From an uncultured Vampirovibrio sp. (GTDB taxonomy: Bacteria; Cyanobacteriota; Vampirovibrionia; Gastranaerophilales; Gastranaerophilaceae), in assembly GCA_910577515.1 (NCBI GenBank), contig CAJTLW010000004.1:214905-278904 (forward strand): a stretch of 64,000 bases of DNA, in the 5' to 3' direction. The notes below the pieces were generated by a model, which had not been told where the DNA came from, did not search any database, and was given only the letters and a program-made list of their open reading frames with translations. A program made the position numbers and the translations under genes. Shown here piece by piece: positions 61,330 through 64,000 of the stretch. Positions within the stretch are counted from its first letter, which is position 1. Every line of letters starts with the position of its first letter.

Positions 61330-61638
61330 TTAAAATAAATCGTATTCCGTTGCCATTAATCTATTGCCTGTAGTTTCTGTAGGATGGGGGTTTCCGCCAA
61401 GACCTACTTTTGCCATAGCGGCTTTATTTTGTGCAATTGCAGAAACTACACCCTGTCCTTCATAGGCTTCTGCGCGTTGTGCGGGGCCTGCGGGGGCGTA
61501 TGGATTGACTCCCTGAACGCCTTCTGAAGGGACGCGAGGTGATTTGCCTACATCGCCTTTACCTTTAAAGGGGTTATTGGATGCAGGATACATTTGTGCT
61601 GCTAATAATGAATTGTAATTGTTGATTGGTGCTGTCAT
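61330..61638 (-). CDS. Small Pro/Ala/Gly-rich protein of unknown function
   Basis: The 102-residue product is rich in Pro, Ala, Gly and Asn with few hydrophobic clusters, so it is likely disordered. Near the N terminus SNNPFKGKGD recalls the N-F-[KR]-G motif of other unknowns here. No domain is recognised. GAGT seven to ten bases before the ATG is a fair ribosome site. Confidence 0.6.
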   Translation of the reverse strand: MTAPINNYNSLLAAQMYPASNNPFKGKGDVGKSPRVPSEGVQGVNPYAPAGPAQRAEAYEGQGVVSAIAQNKAAMAKVGLGGNPHPTETTGNRLMATEYDLF

Positions 61639-61808
61639 TTTGTTTAAAACTCCTACAATTAAATAAAAACAAATCGGGTTTTAAAATTTCAAAATTTAAA
61701 CTTTATGTTACAAAAGTTAATACTTACTTCTTTCCTTTTGGGGGATGAAATTTTCATATCAGAACGGAAAAATACAAGAGTTTTATTTAAATTGAAAGGA
61801 TTTTAAAA

Positions 61809-62261
61809 ATGAGATTTAGCCTGATTAAAAGAGAACCTTCATTTTTCTTTGAAAATATGCATGAGGATCTTCAAAGGTTTTTAAAAGATACATTTGGCGA
61901 TATTGAACCTTCAAAAACACCTATTGAACGCACTTTTCGCCCTGCCGTAGAACTTTGTGAAGATAAAGAAGGGTATAAAATAAAAGTGGAATTACCCTGT
62001 GTTAAAAAAGAAGATATTATACTTGCCTTGACTCCTGAAAATGTTATCATTACGGCTGAATCAAAGTTTGAAAACAATGAAGAGAAAAAGGATGTCAAAT
62101 ATTCGGAATTTCGTTACGGAAAATTTTCAAGGAATATCTATTTTGAACACCCTGTAAAACTTGAAGAAGCAGACAGTGAGTTTAAAAACGGGGTTTTATA
62201 TATAAATCTTAAAAAGATTGAACCTAAAGGGGAAGAAGTTAAAAAAATAGAGATAAAATAA
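61809..62261 (+). CDS. Small heat-shock protein (Hsp20/alpha-crystallin)
   Basis: A 150-residue ATP-independent holdase. The alpha-crystallin domain covers about residues 45-140: PAVELCEDKEGYKIKVELP, the ENVIITAE strand and the C-terminal GVLYINLKK. A C-terminal I-x-I-like tail (KKIEIK) may mediate oligomer assembly. GAAAGGA precedes ATG. A 13-base palindrome (ATGAAA-T-TTTCAT, 61745-61757) upstream may be a regulatory site. Confidence 0.94.
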   Translation: MRFSLIKREPSFFFENMHEDLQRFLKDTFGDIEPSKTPIERTFRPAVELCEDKEGYKIKVELPCVKKEDIILALTPENVIITAESKFENNEEKKDVKYSEFRYGKFSRNIYFEHPVKLEEADSEFKNGVLYINLKKIEPKGEEVKKIEIK

Positions 62262-62268
62262 ATTTTAA

Positions 62269-62299
62269 AAAGCCCGCAAGTATTTATTTTGCGGGCTTT
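62269..62299. terminator. Bidirectional terminator between hsp20 and the deaminase
   Basis: An 11-bp stem AAAGCCCGCAA (62269-62279) / TTGCGGGCTTT (62289-62299), flanked by A- and T-runs, between two convergent genes. Confidence 0.85.
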
Positions 62300-62305
62300 A
62301 ACGTT

Positions 62306-62761
62306 TTATACTTTCATAAAATCTTTTGATAATTCTTCCTTGATTTGTTCACAATCAATATGTTCAATCGGCGCACCTGTTTCTTTTTGAAGGTATACAT
62401 CTTTTATTCCCGCTTGAACAATAAATCTTTTACATAAGATACAAATAAAATTATGGCCATAAATGTACATTGTGGCACCTTTGCATCTGTCTTGCCCTGC
62501 TTGAATTATAGCATTTTGCTCAGCGTGGATTGAACGGCAGGTTTCATATCTTGTGCCTGAAGGTATTTTATTTTCAACACGGTAACAATACCCAAGTTCA
62601 AGGCAGGATACTACTTTTGATGGTGTACCATTATAGCCCGTAGCTTTTATTTTTTTATCTTCACCCACAATTACAGCGCCTACTTGCGCTCTTATGCAAT
62701 TTGAACGTGAAGCACAGGTTTTTGCAATTTCCAAAAAATATTCATTCCAAGGCTTTACCAT
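62306..62761 (-). CDS. Deoxycytidylate (dCMP) deaminase
   Basis: A zinc enzyme of 151 residues, probably converting dCMP to dUMP for thymidylate synthesis. The zinc-site motif HAEQNAI has His79 and Glu81, and CILC provides Cys107 and Cys110. The usual Pro before the first Cys is Ile here. The N-terminal SRSNCIRAQVGAVIVG and GYNGTPSK fit the dCMP deaminase/ComEB family. Gene size is normal. Confidence 0.88.
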   Translation of the reverse strand: MVKPWNEYFLEIAKTCASRSNCIRAQVGAVIVGEDKKIKATGYNGTPSKVVSCLELGYCYRVENKIPSGTRYETCRSIHAEQNAIIQAGQDRCKGATMYIYGHNFICILCKRFIVQAGIKDVYLQKETGAPIEHIDCEQIKEELSKDFMKV

Positions 62762-62809
62762 AATAAATACTTCCTTTTAAAATGTTTACAAAAATATTAT
62801 ACGGCAAAA

Positions 62810-63100
62810 CTAAAGAATTGTTGTCATGTTTTCTCTTTGCTTGGATGATCCGTTGATTGTACCGATACCGTCCCAGTTTTCAGATGGGGAAATTCTTATA
62901 TTATATCCTAAAACGGCTGTGATATCACGAAGTTCACTCCATTTCACGGTGTCCGTGTTCAATTTTCTTGAAAGATTTGATTGTGTGAAAGAATACCCAA
63001 AGCGCCTGTTCAGCTCTTCTGCCAGGCGTGTTAAAGACACATCCCTCATTAGGAGCATTCCTTTTATTAAATGTTTTGTGCTTATATCTCTTCCGTGCAT
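62810..63100 (-). CDS. Small helix-turn-helix regulator
   Basis: A 96-residue protein with a Cro/C1-like HTH: helix 2 about SLTRLAEELNRRFGY, turn and recognition helix SFTQSNLSRKLNTDTVKW, and a further helix ELRDITAVLGY. The C-terminal 25 residues are polar. It is divergent from the second prepilin gene, 97 bases between starts. The intervening DNA has three alternating TGATAT/ATATCA half-sites ten bases apart, overlapping the prepilin -10. It is inferred to repress the prepilin gene. Confidence 0.75.
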   Translation of the reverse strand: MHGRDISTKHLIKGMLLMRDVSLTRLAEELNRRFGYSFTQSNLSRKLNTDTVKWSELRDITAVLGYNIRISPSENWDGIGTINGSSKQRENMTTIL

Positions 63101-63132
63101 ATATCAATAATGATGTAATCTGTGTACTAAAG

Positions 63133-63178
63133 TTGATTTTTTATATTAAATCTGATATATTAATATCAAATATGATAT
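63133..63178 (+). promoter_or_regulatory. Promoter and operator array of the second prepilin gene
   Basis: TTGATT (63133-63138), 17 bases and TATATT (63156-63161) make a good promoter for the prepilin at 63198. Half-sites TGATAT (63153-63158), ATATCA (63163-63168) and TGATAT (63173-63178) are spaced exactly ten bases, one helical turn, and overlap the -10 and start. This fits repression by the adjacent HTH protein. Confidence 0.6.
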
Positions 63179-63197
63179 AAATTAAAGGTTGTTCAAT

Positions 63198-64000
63198 ATG
63201 TTAGATTTGTTCATCGCTGTGAAGGGCTGTTTTAGCCCTAAAATTGCATTGCTTAAAAACTCTCGTTTTTTTAATTCTAAATTAAAACGCGGAATTTTTG
63301 AATTACCCAATCGGGTAGACCCGGGCAGGGAGTCTTTCAAACGGGGCTTCTCCCTCGTTGAAATGCTTATGGCATTATTGGTAGCATCATTGCTTCTTGC
63401 AGCGCTTGCACCTGTGATGACCCGGCGCATGCAAGATTCAATGACAATATCAGTAGAAGGAGAAATACCCGGTAAAATAACAAAAATTCATGAAATAGAA
63501 TATGATTCTGTTGATTGCCCTGCAGGAAGTAAATTAAAAACGGGTACAGATGGCAGTCAATATTGTGAAGGAGAATTTATAGTTCCCCAAGGATATAATG
63601 GTCCAATGAAAGTAACAGTCATTGGAGCAGGAGGAGGAGGTGGAACAGCATCTACAGCAGGATATATAGAATATACAAATGCAGGAACAACAAACAGTTT
63701 TATAGTCCCCGCCCTTGTTAATAAACTTGAAGCAACATTAATATCAGGCGGCGCAGGAGGTGGTGCAGGACAGGTGCTCAAAGCCTGGGAGAAGCTAACC
63801 GGCGGAGTTGAAACTTGGACTGTGCCTAATGTGACAAAAAATAAATATGTTAATGTTAAAATTTGCGGTGCAGGCGGGGGTAGGGGTGTATCCGATTCGT
63901 ACGGCAGTACAGGCGGCGGGGGCGGGGCATATATAAATAAAGCCGTTTTGTTGTATAACGACGCTTCTATTGCAGCGATAGTAGGAGGCAGGGGTTCAGA
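63198..64000 (+). CDS. Second glycine-rich prepilin-like protein, 5' part (runs off the window)
   Basis: An open frame of 267 codons continuing past the window. A 50-residue leader precedes the prepilin motif KRG|FSLVEMLMALLVASLL (cleavage after Gly50, Glu at +5). From there it closely matches the 13.0-kb protein: APVMTRRM, DSMTISVEGEIPGK, MKVTVIGAGGGGG and KLEATLISGGAGGGAG. AAAGG lies nine bases before ATG 63198. The leader is much longer than usual (the first copy has 13 residues) and may include an inserted segment. It is a candidate exported surface pilin or adhesin. Confidence 0.85.
   Translation, partial: MLDLFIAVKGCFSPKIALLKNSRFFNSKLKRGIFELPNRVDPGRESFKRGFSLVEMLMALLVASLLLAALAPVMTRRMQDSMTISVEGEIPGKITKIHEIEYDSVDCPAGSKLKTGTDGSQYCEGEFIVPQGYNGPMKVTVIGAGGGGGTASTAGYIEYTNAGTTNSFIVPALVNKLEATLISGGAGGGAGQVLKAWEKLTGGVETWTVPNVTKNKYVNVKICGAGGGRGVSDSYGSTGGGGGAYINKAVLLYNDASIAAIVGGRGS

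Noticed and set aside
62826..63110. 94-codon plus-strand ORF opposite the HTH gene
   Set aside because: The minus frame has an HTH motif and lies divergent from the prepilin promoter; the plus frame has no motif or ribosome site.

Overview
The window looks like a chromosome segment of a non-photosynthetic relative of the cyanobacteria, most likely Melainabacteria/Vampirovibrionia (Gastranaerophilales-like). Four observations support this. (1) The ATP synthase operon at 47.9-53.1 kb has the order a-c-b'-b-delta-alpha-gamma, with no beta or epsilon gene, which is the split arrangement of cyanobacteria. (2) Ribosomal protein S1 has three S1 domains, as in cyanobacteria and plastids. (3) A perfect NtcA-type palindrome (GTA-N8-TAC) sits just upstream of a good sigma-70 promoter for glnA. 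(4) The DNA is AT-rich and carries glycine-rich prepilin-like proteins and small lineage-specific proteins of unknown function. No photosynthesis gene is present. The assignment is an inference; no database was searched. No rRNA, tRNA, CRISPR array or insertion sequence was recognised, and no gene-free stretch exceeds about 300 bases.

Layout. 0-3.6 kb (minus): symporter, rlmH, pyrimidine-nucleoside phosphorylase and the start of metG. 3.8-8.0 kb (plus): two TPR proteins and a diguanylate cyclase. 8.0-8.8 kb: a CheR-like methyltransferase pseudogene. 8.9-12.6 kb: cysK, a possible cysteine-protease/transglutaminase-like protein, and a glucan-phosphorylase homologue lacking the PLP lysine. 12.7-16.0 kb: a small ribbon-helix-helix regulator divergent from a 986-residue glycine-rich prepilin-like protein. 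16.1-25.7 kb: lysS, a GNAT protein, xerC/D, two paralogous two-helix membrane proteins, ftsZ, glnA and gyrB. 25.8-29.9 kb: a second symporter and trkA-trkH. 30.1-33.3 kb (minus): rluD, lspA and envelope-associated unknowns. 33.4-40.1 kb: a chemosensory cluster with tandem CheW, REC-GGDEF, a membrane MCP and a hybrid CheA-REC. 40.1-44.5 kb: an HD protein, a TPR protein, two tandem WYL regulators and rpsA. 44.5-44.7 kb: a newly noticed 25-codon hydrophobic ORF in a highly structured transcript. 44.7-47.7 kb: a kinase/NarL-type regulator pair and a frameshifted CheD-like gene. 47.9-53.1 kb: the atp operon. 53.1-57.1 kb: an O-methyltransferase, an exported beta-propeller, dnaJ and grpE. 57.2-62.8 kb: nupC, a GNAT protein, a nitrilase-family enzyme, lineage-specific unknowns, hsp20 and dCMP deaminase. 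62.8-64.0 kb: an HTH regulator divergent from a second glycine-rich prepilin gene that runs off the window.

How the parts connect. NupC, the pyrimidine-nucleoside phosphorylase and dCMP deaminase form a nucleoside uptake and salvage theme. The Che-like cluster has no intact CheR or CheB, and the window's CheR-like and CheD-like genes are both disrupted. The most distinctive system is the pair of glycine-rich prepilin genes. Each has its own, unrelated small DNA-binding protein encoded divergently, and phased operator-like half-sites overlap each predicted promoter. This suggests individually switched surface pseudopilins. The second notable item is the 25-residue hydrophobic peptide, whose transcript resembles a type I toxin mRNA.
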